64,000 bases of DNA from Scalesia atractyloides (taxonomy: Eukaryota > Streptophyta > Magnoliopsida > Asterales > Asteraceae). The notes below the pieces were generated by a model. It ran no database searches. It had not been told where the DNA came from and saw only the letters and a program-made list of their open reading frames with translations. The position numbers and the translations under genes are program-made. Below, one piece after another: positions 1 to 9,503 of this stretch; the stretch's first letter is position 1; each line of letters starts with the position of its first letter. Location: contig CAMTDV010000028.1 of assembly GCA_947069175.1 (NCBI GenBank), positions 67,378,157-67,442,156 on the forward strand, written 5' to 3'.

Positions 1-1
1 A

Positions 2-3000
2 GTGTGCCGCGAAAAGTTCATTCGCATTCCTCTTGCAGACGGTCACACCCTACGTATTTTTGGAGAAACCCCTTCGAAAGGACTCAAATTAATGTCCTGC
101 CTTCAAGCCCGAAGATATCTCCGCAAGAACTATGTCGCATTCCTAACTCACGTCGTCAAAAAGGGAAACAAGGAGAAGAAACTCGAAGATATCCCAGTTG
201 TGAAAGAATTCCCACAAGTCTTTCCCGACGACATTTCAGGACTCCCACCTGTGAGAGAAGTCGAATTCCGCATCGATCTTGTACCTGGCGCTACACCAGT
301 CGCAAAATCTCCTTATAGGTTAGCCCCATCCGAAATGCAAGAGCTGGCCAGTCAACTGCAAGAGCTGACTGACAAAGGATTCATACGTCCTAGCTCCTCG
401 CCTTGGGGTGCACCTGTTCTCTTTGTGAAGAAGAAAGATGGAACGTTTCGCATGTGCATTGATTATAGAGAACTCAACAAGTTAACGGTTAAAAATAGCT
501 ACCCACTACCTCGCATCTATGACCTCCTAGACCAACTTCAAGGAGCCACCTGCTTTTCAAAAATCGACCTTCATTCTGGTTATCATCAGCTCAGAGTGCA
601 CGAAGAAGATATCCCAAAGACCGCCTTCCGGACTCGTTATGGTCATTACGAATTCATGGTCATGCCATTCAGTTTAACCAACGCCCCCGCTATCTTCATG
701 GATCTAATGAATAGGGTATGCAAACCCTATTTCGACCGTTTCGTCATAGTCTTCATCGACGACATCCTTATCTACTCCAAGTCTAAATCCGATCATGAGC
801 GACACCTTCGACTCATCCTTACACTTTTAAGGACTGAAAAGCTCTACGCTAAGTTCTCAAAATGCGAATTCTGGTTAGGAGAAGTACAATTCCTTGGACA
901 TGTCGTCAATGACAAGGGAATACATGTCGATCCTTCAAAAATCAAGGCAGTACAGGAATGGCAAGCGCCACGTACCCCTACCAAAGTAAGGTCATTTCTT
1001 GGTTTGGCTGGTTACTATCGACGCTTCATTGCCAATTTTTCCCGTATTGCTGTACCACTCACGGCTTTGACTCATAAAGGAAAACCCTTCATATGGGGAC
1101 CTAAACAAGAAGAAGCCTTCCAAACTCTAAAGCAAAAACTTTGTGACGCACCTATCCTCACACTCCCTGAGGGTTGCGATGACTTTGTAGTGTATTGCGA
1201 CGCATCAGGGCAAGGGCTTGGCTGTGTATTAATGAAAAGAGGAAAAGTGATAGCCTATGCTTCTAGGCAACTCAAGGTTCACGAGAAGAATTACACCACC
1301 CACGACCTGGAACTTGGAGCCGTTGTGTTCGCTCTCAAGATATGGAGACATTACCTCTACGGAACCAAGTGTGAAATATACACTGACCACAAGAGTCTCC
1401 AACATATCTTCAACCAAAAGGAGTTGAATATAAGACAACGAAGATGGGTCGAACTTCTTAACGACTACGACTGTGAAATTCGGTATCATCCTGGCAAGGC
1501 AAACGTGGTGGCTGATGCGCTCAGTCGAAAAGGTTATGCGAACTCCATTCGTCTTCTATGTTCGCAAATCATAACTGACATCAAAGATCGAATCCGAGCA
1601 GCTCAACATGTTTCTGTAACAGAAAATGACGTACGCGATGAGCTGTCGTGTGGAGCTGAACTAAAAATCGAAACCAAATCCGACGGTATTCTATACTATT
1701 TAAATCGCATATGGATTCCTGATCGCGATAACTTTCGTGATTTCCTCATGAATGAGGGGCACAGAACACGATACTCTGTACACCCAGGAGCCGACAAGAT
1801 GTATCAAGACCTACGATACACCTACTGGTGGCCTGGCATGAAAAAGGATATCGATGTTTTTGTTTCCAAGTGCCTTACCTGTTCCAAAGTAAAAACTGAA
1901 CATCAAAGACCTTCAGGACTTCTAGTCCAACCCGAAATACCTGTATGGAAGTGGGAAAATATAACCATGGATTTTATTACCGAGTTACCTCGCACCTCCA
2001 GTGGGTATGACACCATATGGGTAATAATCGATCGTCTTACAAAGTCATCTCATTTCATTCCGATTCGTGAGGACTTCAAGAACGAGAAGTTAGCTCGTAT
2101 CTACATCAGCGAGATCGTAAGCCGTCATGGTGTACCTTTAAGCATCATTTCAGACCGTGATGGTCGTTTCACTTCACGAACATGGTGAGCCGTACAAACC
2201 GCCTTGGGTACACGATTAGACCTTAGCACCGCCTTTCACCCTCAAACTGACGGTCAATCTGAACGCAGCATCCAAACTCTTGAAGACATGCTTCGAGCAT
2301 GTGTCATAGACTTCAAAGGGAATTGGGACGCGCATCTACCATTAGTTGAATTTTCGTACAACAATAGCTATCATTCAAGTATCGGCATGGCTCCTTTCGA
2401 AGCTTTATATGGTCGTAAGTGCCGATCTCCAGTATGTTGGCACGAAATTGGGGAATCACAAATCACCGGTCCAGAATTAATTCAAGAAACAACCGACAAG
2501 GTCATTCAAATTCGAAACAATCTTCTAGCGGCTCAAAGTCGTCAAAAGAGTTATGCAGACAAACGACGAAAGCCCTTGGAGTTTGACATTGGTGATCAAG
2601 TACTTTTAAAAGTATCACCGTGGAAGGGAGTGATTCGTTTTGGCCAAAAGGGAAAGCTAGCACCACGCTACGTAGGACCTTTCAAGATACTCGAAAGAGT
2701 AGGTCCTGTAGCATACAAGCTTGACCTACCAGAAGAGCTCAACAGAATTCATCCCACATTCCACGTATCAAACTTGAAAAAGTGCCTCGCCGATGAAAAC
2801 CTCAATATTCCTCTAGAAAACATTCAAGTCGATGAATCTATGCACTTCATTGAAAGACCAGTAGAAATCATGGACTTCGGAGAGAAGCGTTTAAGACGAA
2901 GTCGTATTCCAATTGTCAGGGTACGTTGGGAGTCAAAATGAGGACCTGAGTTTACTTGGGAACGTGAAGACTCAATGCGCGAAAAATACCCGCATCTTTT

Positions 3001-3022
3001 TCCTGTTACCACTACTACTTAA
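2..3022 (+). pseudogene. gypsy pol: reverse transcriptase, RNase H, integrase, chromodomain (two nonsense codons)
   Basis: Polyprotein that copies element RNA into cDNA and integrates it. One frame stays open except for stops at 2186-2188 and 2939-2941; the natural stop is 3020-3022. Reverse transcriptase shows FRMCIDYREL and the catalytic FIDDILIYS (FIDD codons 752-763). RNase H has YCDASGQGLG near 1195. Integrase has an HHCC zinc region (about 1780-1880) and core acidic motifs TMDFI and ISDRDGRF (to about 2175). The C-terminal RRSRIPIVRVRWES...WERED segment resembles a chromovirus chromodomain. The first stop falls just after the second catalytic Asp motif; the second copy of this family has a Gln codon there. 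The second stop replaces a probable Arg codon (CGA to TGA). Confidence 0.92.
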
Positions 3023-3041
3023 ATTTCGGGACGAAATTTCT

Positions 3042-3053
3042 AAAAGTAGGGGA
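3042..3053 (+). other. Polypurine tract (plus-strand primer)
   Basis: The purine run AAAAGTAGGGGA sits three bases before the LTR starting TGTAAC at 3057. The same tract precedes the 3' LTR of the complete element at 49804. It primes plus-strand DNA synthesis in this class of element. Confidence 0.8.
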
Positions 3054-3238
3054 TACTGTAACATTCGTCGAAAAACGGGTTTCCAAACCCGCTTCGTTTA
3101 TTAATCGAATATACAGTTATAAGTTCCGTTGCGTATTTATTGTTAATATTAATTTTAAACAATACATAACTAATAAACATATCTAGAATTAAACCATAAT
3201 TATTAAATAACAAAAAAAAATTAGTGAAGTAAAAAATA

Positions 3239-3325
3239 ATGGAGACGCCGGGTTTCGAACCCGGGTCACCCACAAACACAAGCACACAACACATCGCTCC
3301 GCCACACACTGCTTTTGTGATAAAC
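3239..3325 (-). other. tRNA-like module 1 (antisense to LTR A)
   Basis: On the minus strand this reads as a GTGGCGGAGC A-box-like start, a variable middle, then GACCCGGGTTCGAAACCCGG, a 5-bp T-stem with a 7-base loop. B box is GGTTCGAAACC (3251-3261, complement). The T-arm equals that of a real tRNA, but I cannot fold a complete cloverleaf with an acceptor stem, so I do not call a tRNA gene. Confidence 0.6.
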
Positions 3326-3570
3326 ACGGAAACAAATAAGACTTATAATAAAACCCGAAAGTCAAATCCGGTAATCAGCGCGCCCAGAACTAGTCATCAC
3401 CGAAAAAATCGGCAATCCGCGATTTTGGCCATATTCCTTTTGACTGAACCGCACAAATTGATTTCGACGTCGGTTATAACCGTTGCCGGCAATCAATTTC
3501 ATTCATAACCGACGGAAATCTTTAATCGCGAACTTTGACCCCAAATCAAACTCAATTCAGCTGTTCATCC

Positions 3571-3580
3571 CTATAAATAC
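3571..3580 (+). promoter_or_regulatory. Likely LTR TATA box
   Basis: CTATAAATAC lies about 515 bases into the LTR, a plausible Pol II start for the element transcript (about 3600). The antisense solo LTR at 45764-48401 has a similar box at 47872-47882 on its minus strand. Confidence 0.55.
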
Positions 3581-4036
3581 CCACTAAATCTTCTGGAAAT
3601 CCTTTCGCTCAGAACCGCACACTTTTTCGAAGCTTTAATTCTTCCAGAGCACGTCGACGGAGTTCCTCTGCACTCGCCGGAATCGTTGATCAGAAAACCG
3701 TATTCATTCATCAGACGGTATAACTGTCTAAACTTCTCTGCTATCTCTTGATTTATACTTTAATTGTTCAAACCAATAATCAAAACTGTTTAAACAGTTC
3801 ACTCAGCCGGAAATCACAAATCAGAGCCGACGACTCTTGCCGGAAATCTAAAGAAAACATTCTGTTTTGGTACATCTTATTCCGTAATCTCCTTTATCTA
3901 ATTTCATTTCAATCAATTATAAGTGTTGTCGATCGATTAAACAGAACAGTCGGATTTCAGTGTTCTGTGTTCTTATAAACGAAGAAGATGAAGTCGAATA
4001 TAAGTATTAGTATAATTTAAGTTGGATATTCAAACG

Positions 4037-4113
4037 GGTTAGACACACAGTCCAGCGGTGGACTGTGTGCAAATACAATATGCACGTCCCGAGTTCGAAT
4101 CGCACACATTACC
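4037..4113 (+). other. tRNA-like module 2 (sense)
   Basis: Starts GTTAGACACACAG. A perfect 11-bp hairpin (CACACAGTCCA, loop GCGG, TGGACTGTGTG) stands where a D-arm would be. About 20 bases later comes GAGTTCGAATC, a B-box-like motif. GTCCAGCGGT resembles the D-arm of eukaryotic tRNA-Glu. No acceptor stem seen. Confidence 0.55.
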
Positions 4114-4203
4114 GACTTTCAGAAATAAAACCAACATTTTTAGAACTGAATCAGAACAAGTCACAGAATGTTTATAAAAGGAATATAATTCAGTAGATAA
4201 GCA

Positions 4204-4280
4204 GATTAGACACACAGCCCAACTGGTTGGGCTGTGCGCACTCGAACCGAAGGACCCGAGTTCGACTCCGGGTCTCTGCA
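4204..4280 (+). other. tRNA-like module 3 (sense)
   Basis: Same layout as module 2, but the hairpin is CACAGCCCAA, loop CTGG, TTGGGCTGTG: both strands of the stem changed together. The B-box-like motif is GAGTTCGACTCC, followed by GGGTC that can pair back to GACCC. Confidence 0.55.
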
Positions 4281-4371
4281 ACCGGTTCGGCCATATAAAT
4301 CATTTTTAATAAAAACCAAATAAGTTAAAGGTTAATTAGTATATATATATAATTAAAACAAGAATATTTCG

Positions 4372-4449
4372 GGTTAGACACGTAGCTCAGTTGGTAGAGC
4401 TGCGTGCACGTATACGAGAGGTCCCGAGTTCGAACCTCACTCGGCGCAT
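4372..4449 (+). other. tRNA-like module 4 (sense), canonical D-arm
   Basis: TAGCTCAGTTGGTAGAGC matches the Pol III A box and a canonical tRNA D-arm with loop AGTTGGTA. The stem is extended outward (CACGTAGCTC / GAGCTGCGTG, one G-U). The B-box-like motif GAGTTCGAACC follows about 35 bases later. It is the best-preserved tRNA relic in the LTR and recurs at 40458, 51240 and 46854 (minus). Confidence 0.65.
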
Positions 4450-4769
4450 AGAAAACATAGTCTGACCGGTCAAGACCCGGTCAACGGTTAACGGTCAAAA
4501 AGTCAACTTTTTATTTCTTTTTATTTATTTATTTAATTGAAAAATTATTTAAAAATACTTAAAAATAAGATTATTAAAGTTAGAAAATTTCCTTAAACTC
4601 ACAAAAATAAATCTAAAAATCCCATTTAAAGGCACTAATTAAAAATATTAATCTCAAATAAAATTTATTTATTTATCGAATCATTTTGTTATTATCTAGG
4701 TTAGTTCTTCCCTCGTCGATTAAATCATAAATTCGTGCGCACTCATCGTCATCAAAGAACGCACCCATT

Positions 4770-5240
4770 GTGAGTGAATCTCTATCAATTCCCCGTTTTA
4801 ATCATGTTTTGGGGTGTATCATGTGTCGTATAATTATTTTATTATATATATAAATACTTGTGCATACATCATATCCGTGATCAAATGTGTATCAAATGTG
4901 TATCAATTGTTGTGTGGATTATATGTAGATTGGATTTATCATTTTCAGTGCACGCATTTCATTAGGCCCATCAGTTCCCTGTGGGAGACGGGTTGAGCAT
5001 CAGGTGCCTCATTAGAGCGGCTCCGTTTGATTGAGCCTTGATCTCACATACATCATCATTCATATCATATACTCATCCAAAGTGGTTTGTGTTTGTTTAT
5101 TTATATATGTTTGCTCACATGTGATTATTGCACAAATTTTCCTTATTAAATAAAACAAGAAATTAGTAACAATGTTTTATCAAGGTTCACTCGCCAACTT
5201 TTGTTGACCCAAAATATCCCCCGTTTTACACATGATACAG
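4770..5240 (+). other. Intron-like GTGAGT...ACAG segment in LTR A
   Basis: Begins GTGAGTGAAT and ends ACACATGATACAG before GTG. TGTATCATGTGT at 4815-4826 is the exact reverse complement of ACACATGATACA at 5228-5239, so the two ends could pair. The same borders occur in all other Tekay-type LTRs here (39098-39625, 40848-41444, 45974-46534 minus, 51631-52233, 60183-60695). Function is inferred, not shown. Confidence 0.45.
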
Positions 5241-5469
5241 GTGATCCAGCTGAGACAAGAAACACAGAGGAAGGCCTAGAAGAATAAACAAGTTTAAGTT
5301 TTGAAATAATTATGTAGTTTCATTTTCTTGTAATTGTATGAATTTTGTTTGGATATTTAAGTTGTAATTTGAATTTAATAAATATGAAACAATTTAGTAA
5401 ACATCATGAGCTTTGGTGATAACCCAATTATGCCCCGACTCTTATTCCGCTGCGGGTCGGGGTGTGACA

Positions 5470-5790
5470 GATTGGTATCAGAGCCATGACTATAGGGATA
5501 TAGGATAGGTTATTAGACCCTTAGAGCCTATACTATAGTTGATTAAAATTTTAAATTGTTTATGCGTTACATACAAAATTCATGATGTTTATATGCTTTA
5601 TGTTTATTTTTACACTCAATGTTATTCAAGTATGCTCACAAATTCATGTTATTATACAATGCTCATCATGAATCATATCCTCATAACATATCATATCCAT
5701 GAGAGCACACACCTCACGATTACCATGATTTTTGCAATGATTTTTGTATTTTCAAATCACATCAAAGTGAGTTCTCATGACGGACATGTA
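5470..5790 (+). mobile_element. Second gypsy leader fragment with primer-binding site
   Basis: TGGTATCAGAGCC at 5473-5485 matches the 3' end of initiator tRNA-Met as a primer-binding site. The following leader is collinear with 41675-42000 of the complete element and stops abruptly at about 5790, inside the untranslated leader. The gag-pol part of this second unit is missing. Confidence 0.85.
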
Positions 5791-5855
5791 GTACCAAATT
5801 GTATTTAAATAAATCCACATGAATTGCTTAAGCACAAGTACCAAATTGTATTTAA
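5790..5855 (+). repeat. Breakpoint with 19-bp templated repeat
   Basis: The 19 bases at 5790-5808, starting AGTACCAAATTG, recur exactly at 5837-5855. Units 2 and 3 contain only the second copy (near 20895 and 28096). The first copy lies exactly where the gypsy leader stops and the locus copy starts, so it looks like filler copied from nearby during break repair. Confidence 0.7.
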
Positions 5856-6543
5856 TTACAATTGGAATCCATGCTTTTGTTCCTATGATTGTAATCTTCT
5901 GACTCGACCCTGTTTGAGCTAACACATATTCGGTTGTTTTAAGCGAATACGTAAAAATATAATCATATGTCACAAACATTAATAACTCGTATTAATTTAA
6001 GTGAGAATGAAAGAAAAAAAAAGTATAAACTTCAACCTTCCAACATCAAAAGTTTTGAGTAATTTCCATCCAAAACATGACATACAAAAACGAATGAATG
6101 AACAAAACAAAACGATATTCCCACATGTTAATTCTACAAAGCTAGGTTTTGATACAAAAGGTTCTTAACATACAAATTGGCTTAATATAAGAAGTAAAAG
6201 AGAATATATTTTTTTTTGAATTTTTTTCTCATCTTATTAGGCGTGTATTTTAGTCTCATGAATTTTTCTTTACTAGTGTAAAATCATGAATTTTATTTAT
6301 TTATTATTATTTATTTTACATTTTACAATTAAATATTATATTTAAATAGATAGAAATTTAAAAAAAAAAAGCTTCCTTCACTTATGTCGCCATATTGTAT
6401 GTTAAAAGCTATTTATATTATCCTTACACTAATTCTTCAAACCATTATTACAAAATAAAATTCTCTCCCATCTTAGAGATCAAGTGGTAAACACTTACAA
6501 TCCCAAACAAACGCACACAGCAGGGTACATACTTGGTTGGCTG
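5856..6543. other. Non-coding stretch, unit 1 left
   Basis: AT-rich sequence shared with units 2 and 3 (from 20903 and 28104). Small reading frames are not kept between copies because poly-A lengths differ. No gene seen. Confidence 0.6.
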
Positions 6544-6974
6544 TTTAAGCACATATACGAAGTCCTTTGAAACTTTTTTGCTACAAACATTTAAATGCAA
6601 ACTGAGAGACAATTAACTCACATTAAGATTGATTCCAAGAATGTTAGCCTTGATAGTAAACGGTAGTCTCAAGGTTAGTGGCGGAGCTAGCCCAAAAATT
6701 CAGTGGCATCCCAATTTAATCTTTTGGGATCAGGGTATCATTTGTATAAAACCGGAATTTCTTTTTGCACATGAAAACGGCATGGAGACGGGGTTGAGGG
6801 GTAGCCCGTGCTACCCCTTCTAATACACTAGCTCCCCCGCCCCTACTAAAGGTCAACATGGCCATCGAGAAGGCTTCAACATGACTTAATTGGTGGGTTT
6901 CCAATGACTAGACCAAGTAAACTTCCAAACACACTGCCGCAAACACCTAGTTTAAGGGCGTCCTTTGGACATAT
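6544..6974 (-). pseudogene. HyPRP relic (8-cysteine domain), split by a MITE, unit 1
   Basis: Aligns on the minus strand with the C-terminal two thirds of the HyPRP gene next to it (7432-7814), from the stop region through the CC/CLC part of the 8-cysteine domain. Scattered small indels break the frame, and a hAT-type MITE (6676-6845) sits in the coding sequence. The N-terminal signal-peptide and proline-rich part is not recognisable. The same relic is in units 2 and 3, so decay began before the duplications. Confidence 0.85.
6676..6845. mobile_element. hAT-like MITE in HyPRP relic, unit 1
   Basis: Ends TAGTGGCGGAGCTAG and CTAGCTCCCCCGCCCCTA are imperfect inverted repeats. The 8-bp target duplication is CTCAAGGT (6668-6675) on the left and CTAAAGGT (6846-6853, one change) on the right. 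The intact gene carries this 8-mer once. An internal hairpin GGGGTAGCCCGTGCTACCCC lies at 6819-6838. Eight-base duplications are typical of hAT elements. Confidence 0.85.
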
Positions 6975-7431
6975 AAAGTTAATCCTTGTATGGACTGAAT
7001 CATACTTGAATATGTTCACATATAACACACTAACTATATATATGCAATAAAGGTGCAGATTTCAATTACTTGTCAAAAATGCTTGATTATAGCTATTTAT
7101 AGAAAATCGCATGCATGTATTATTCATTTGCAAACGGTGAAGACTTTTTCTACCCTTTCATTCATTGAGAACGGGTGTTAATTTAAAAAAACATAAAATG
7201 CAACCTTAATATCACATGTAAAGATCAATTTCCACCATTTCATCCTAAATAAGATGTACAAAACATATGAAATAAACGACAACATCAAATATAAAATTTT
7301 ATTCTCACAAAATAATTCTTCAAACCATCATCACATAGAAATTAAAATACTTCATCCACTTAGAAATCAAACACTAAAAACTCGCAATCCAAAATAAACA
7401 CACGAGCCGAATTAAAATGTCGGTCGATCAT
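6975..7431. other. Spacer between HyPRP relic and HyPRP gene, unit 1
   Basis: No gene. On the minus strand a TATA-like CTATAAATAG (7093-7102) with CATGCATG just upstream (7110-7117) may be the old promoter of the relic. AATAAA (complement of 7298-7303) lies about 130 bases beyond the stop of the neighbouring gene and could be its poly(A) signal. Confidence 0.5.
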
Positions 7432-7814
7432 TTAAGCACATACGAAGTCCTTTGGAACTTGCTTGCTGCAAACATTAAGAAGCAAACTGAGAGACAATGG
7501 CACATTCAGATTGATTCCAAGAACGTTAGCCTTGATAGCTGTACAAAGGCAAACCGCAGCCTCAAGGTCAACAAGGCCATCGAGAAGGCTGCAACATGGC
7601 TTAACTGGTGGGTCACCAACGACTAGATTAAGTAATTTGCCAAGCACATTGGCACATACACCTAATTTAAGGGCGTCCCTGGGACAAGATCCTGCAGATG
7701 GTGGCTTTGGTTTTGGGTAGGGCTAGGGCAGGTGGTACAACCACTGGCTAGTGCAAAAAATAAAAGGTTGAGTGAAAGAAAGAGAGCTAGTGGGGTATTG
7801 ATCTTTGGAGCCAT
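7432..7814 (-). pseudogene. HyPRP gene (DC2.15-like), 1-bp frameshift, unit 1
   Basis: Same gene as 22484-22867 and 29687-30070, but one base is missing from a run of G near 7715-7717 (383 instead of 384 bases). The frame breaks in the proline-rich linker, after the signal peptide and before the 8-cysteine domain. The start (7812-7814), stop (7432-7434), all eight domain cysteines and the promoter are otherwise kept. A sequencing error is possible, but read literally no secreted 8-cysteine protein can be made from the normal start. Confidence 0.87.
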
Positions 7815-7890
7815 CTCTTCGTAGTGTGGATGTCTATTAGAAGATGTGATGGTTTACGAAGGGATGGAATACGAGTAGGCAGATGTGAGG

Positions 7891-8100
7891 GTATTTATAG
7901 GACAAACGATGTGGTTAAATAGTACGTTCATTCCTTTAAAATGAATTAACATGTTAAATTCTTCTGATAGGACAAACGATGTAATTAAATAGTATTTCCA
8001 TTCTTCTTTTTTCCCAACCACAATATCCACACTCTTCAGCCTATCAAAAGAATTAAACACGTCAATTCACCCTACCAGGAGAATGTAACACGTCAATTCA
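7891..8100 (-). promoter_or_regulatory. HyPRP promoter, unit 1
   Basis: TATA box CTATAAATAC (complement of 7891-7900) lies about 77 bases before the start codon. A roughly 28-bp segment around it (7897-7924) is repeated at 7967-7994. Further up, AACACGTCAATTCA occurs twice, at 8056-8069 and 8087-8100, 31 bases apart. The complement holds TGACGTG, a bZIP-type ACGT core. All of this is kept in units 2 and 3. Confidence 0.6.
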
Positions 8101-9201
8101 TTTTAGAGTCAGTTTCACATTTATATTACCATATCTTGTAAATATTAACCATAAATAGCTAATTATTTTTTTCTCTATTTTTCTGCTAGATGTGTTATCA
8201 TCAAGAACGAACCCAATTCAAGAGCCGTAAAATTGTTGTTGCAGGCCACACACCGTACAACATCATTGTTGCGCACGACAAACACAACCCCACTCGCAAT
8301 CTGCCGCATCCAACTCCTTCCCCATACAAACAACCACCCTCCAGTTTCGACCAACTTTTTCCAAACTGTTGCCAAATTGTAGTCAAACATAGTCACCCAC
8401 AGCAACCAACGACTGTTGTCCCAAAAAAAAAAAACAGATCTAGATCCATCATTGAAATTCAAATCAAGTCTTTCTTCCTTGGGTGTATGTTTTGCATAGT
8501 GCCCAATAAAATTTTAAAACTCGTTTTCTTTTAATGTTCTGTTAGATTTAGATGGGCATATCATATGTTATATAGTGACTCTTATCATGTATCCTGAACT
8601 CTGGAGATCCTGCTGTTGTAATATAATGTTCTATTCAAGAACGATAATGTTATGGTTACATGCAGTATTCAAAGTGTTTTAAAGTTTAAGTTGTATTTGC
8701 ATTCCAGTGACCTGTAGCTATCCCTTCTAAAGATGGTATATTCTAATCGTGTATAAATGTTAAAATTAGGAAAATTGAGTAATAAACAAAAAGTGGGTTT
8801 TAGTAAAAATATATATAATTTAAACTTGAAATAGTATATTGGGCTTAATTACTTAACTATAATCTTTTTTTTTCTTTTGAAAAGGTATATATAATTTTTT
8901 CTATTTAGTAAAAATATATATAATTTTTTCATCAAACAAAGTGGAACGGGTTAGTTTTCATCATATCGTTCGAAATTGCTTATTATACATTTTGTATAAA
9001 CACGAAGATGAATGGGGTTGGGTAACCTAACACCTTCTACCTACCTCTGCGAATGAAGTCTACTAAGGTAAAATACTTTAACAAGAAGATACTTGTATGA
9101 CAGTTAATGCGTTTTATCCAAAGTTACTTGGTCAGATGGTGCATTAGCAATCAAATATCTAGATAAAGCTCATTTCAAAGGCAATGTTCCATCAATTAGT
9201 T
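8101..9201. other. Non-coding stretch, unit 1
   Basis: Shared with units 2 and 3. A 345-bp frame at 8190-8534 and its minus-strand mirror change length between copies because of a poly-A run and match no protein I know. Rest is AT-rich. No gene called. Confidence 0.55.
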
Positions 9202-9503
9202 GAGGGTCAGCCTGAGAATTTATGTACCCTATTTGAGCTCGAAAAAACATATCCTTAGGCTTTAACGAAATTGAGTATCGGGTTCAATGAAATTCTAAAC
9301 CTAATGCTAATAGGCTAGTAACTAATCTAAACCATAAAAAGTGTTTTGTAAGTGGCCTATGTTGATGTTTGTATGGGTATATCCTATTAATTTATATATT
9401 TATTTTTACATATACATATCGGAGTTTTTCAAAATATAACGTGCTTTCGAAATATCGAACCCTGGCCGATGTTCCTTCCCGTCCACCTTCAGGGCCAGCC
9501 ATG
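9202..9503. mobile_element. hAT-like MITE with GGCCGGCC-type ends, unit 1
   Basis: Target duplication AATTAGTT (9194-9201) / AATTACTT (9504-9511). The left end is decayed (GAGGGTCAGCCTGAG); the right end has CAGGGCCAGCC. The unit 3 copy (31435-31735) is better preserved, with CAGTGCCGGCC and CAGGGCCGGCC ends and a perfect duplication. Confidence 0.72.

Larger units (their letters stand above)
1..3056 (+). mobile_element. Tekay-type Ty3/gypsy element, 3' part of internal region
   Basis: The left part of this retrotransposon lies outside the window. What remains runs from the protease/reverse transcriptase boundary through RNase H, integrase and chromodomain to the polypurine tract, then joins an LTR at 3057. 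It is collinear with the complete element at 37377-52463. Two in-frame stops make it non-functional. Lineage (chromovirus, Tekay/Del) is inferred from the protein style, the C-terminal chromodomain-like segment, the long LTRs and the initiator-Met primer site. Confidence 0.9.
3057..5469 (+). repeat. Gypsy LTR A, between two internal regions
   Basis: A 2413-bp LTR beginning TGTAACATTCG and ending GGTCGGGGTGTGACA. On its left are pol and a polypurine tract; on its right is a primer-binding site. It is thus the 3' LTR of one unit and the 5' LTR of the next. Contents in order: antisense tRNA-like module (3239-3325), TATA box (3571), three sense tRNA-like modules (4037-4449), intron-like segment (4770-5240). 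Confidence 0.88.

Noticed and set aside
4372..4449. A true nuclear tRNA gene
   Set aside because: A and B boxes and D-arm are good, but I cannot pair a 7-bp acceptor stem or a clear anticodon arm, and it recurs in every LTR of the family.
8175..8534. Overlapping frames of 95-114 codons on both strands, repeated in all three units
   Set aside because: The nucleotide sequence is nearly identical in the copies, but frame lengths change with the poly-A run and no known domain is seen. Repeated presence only reflects the triplication.
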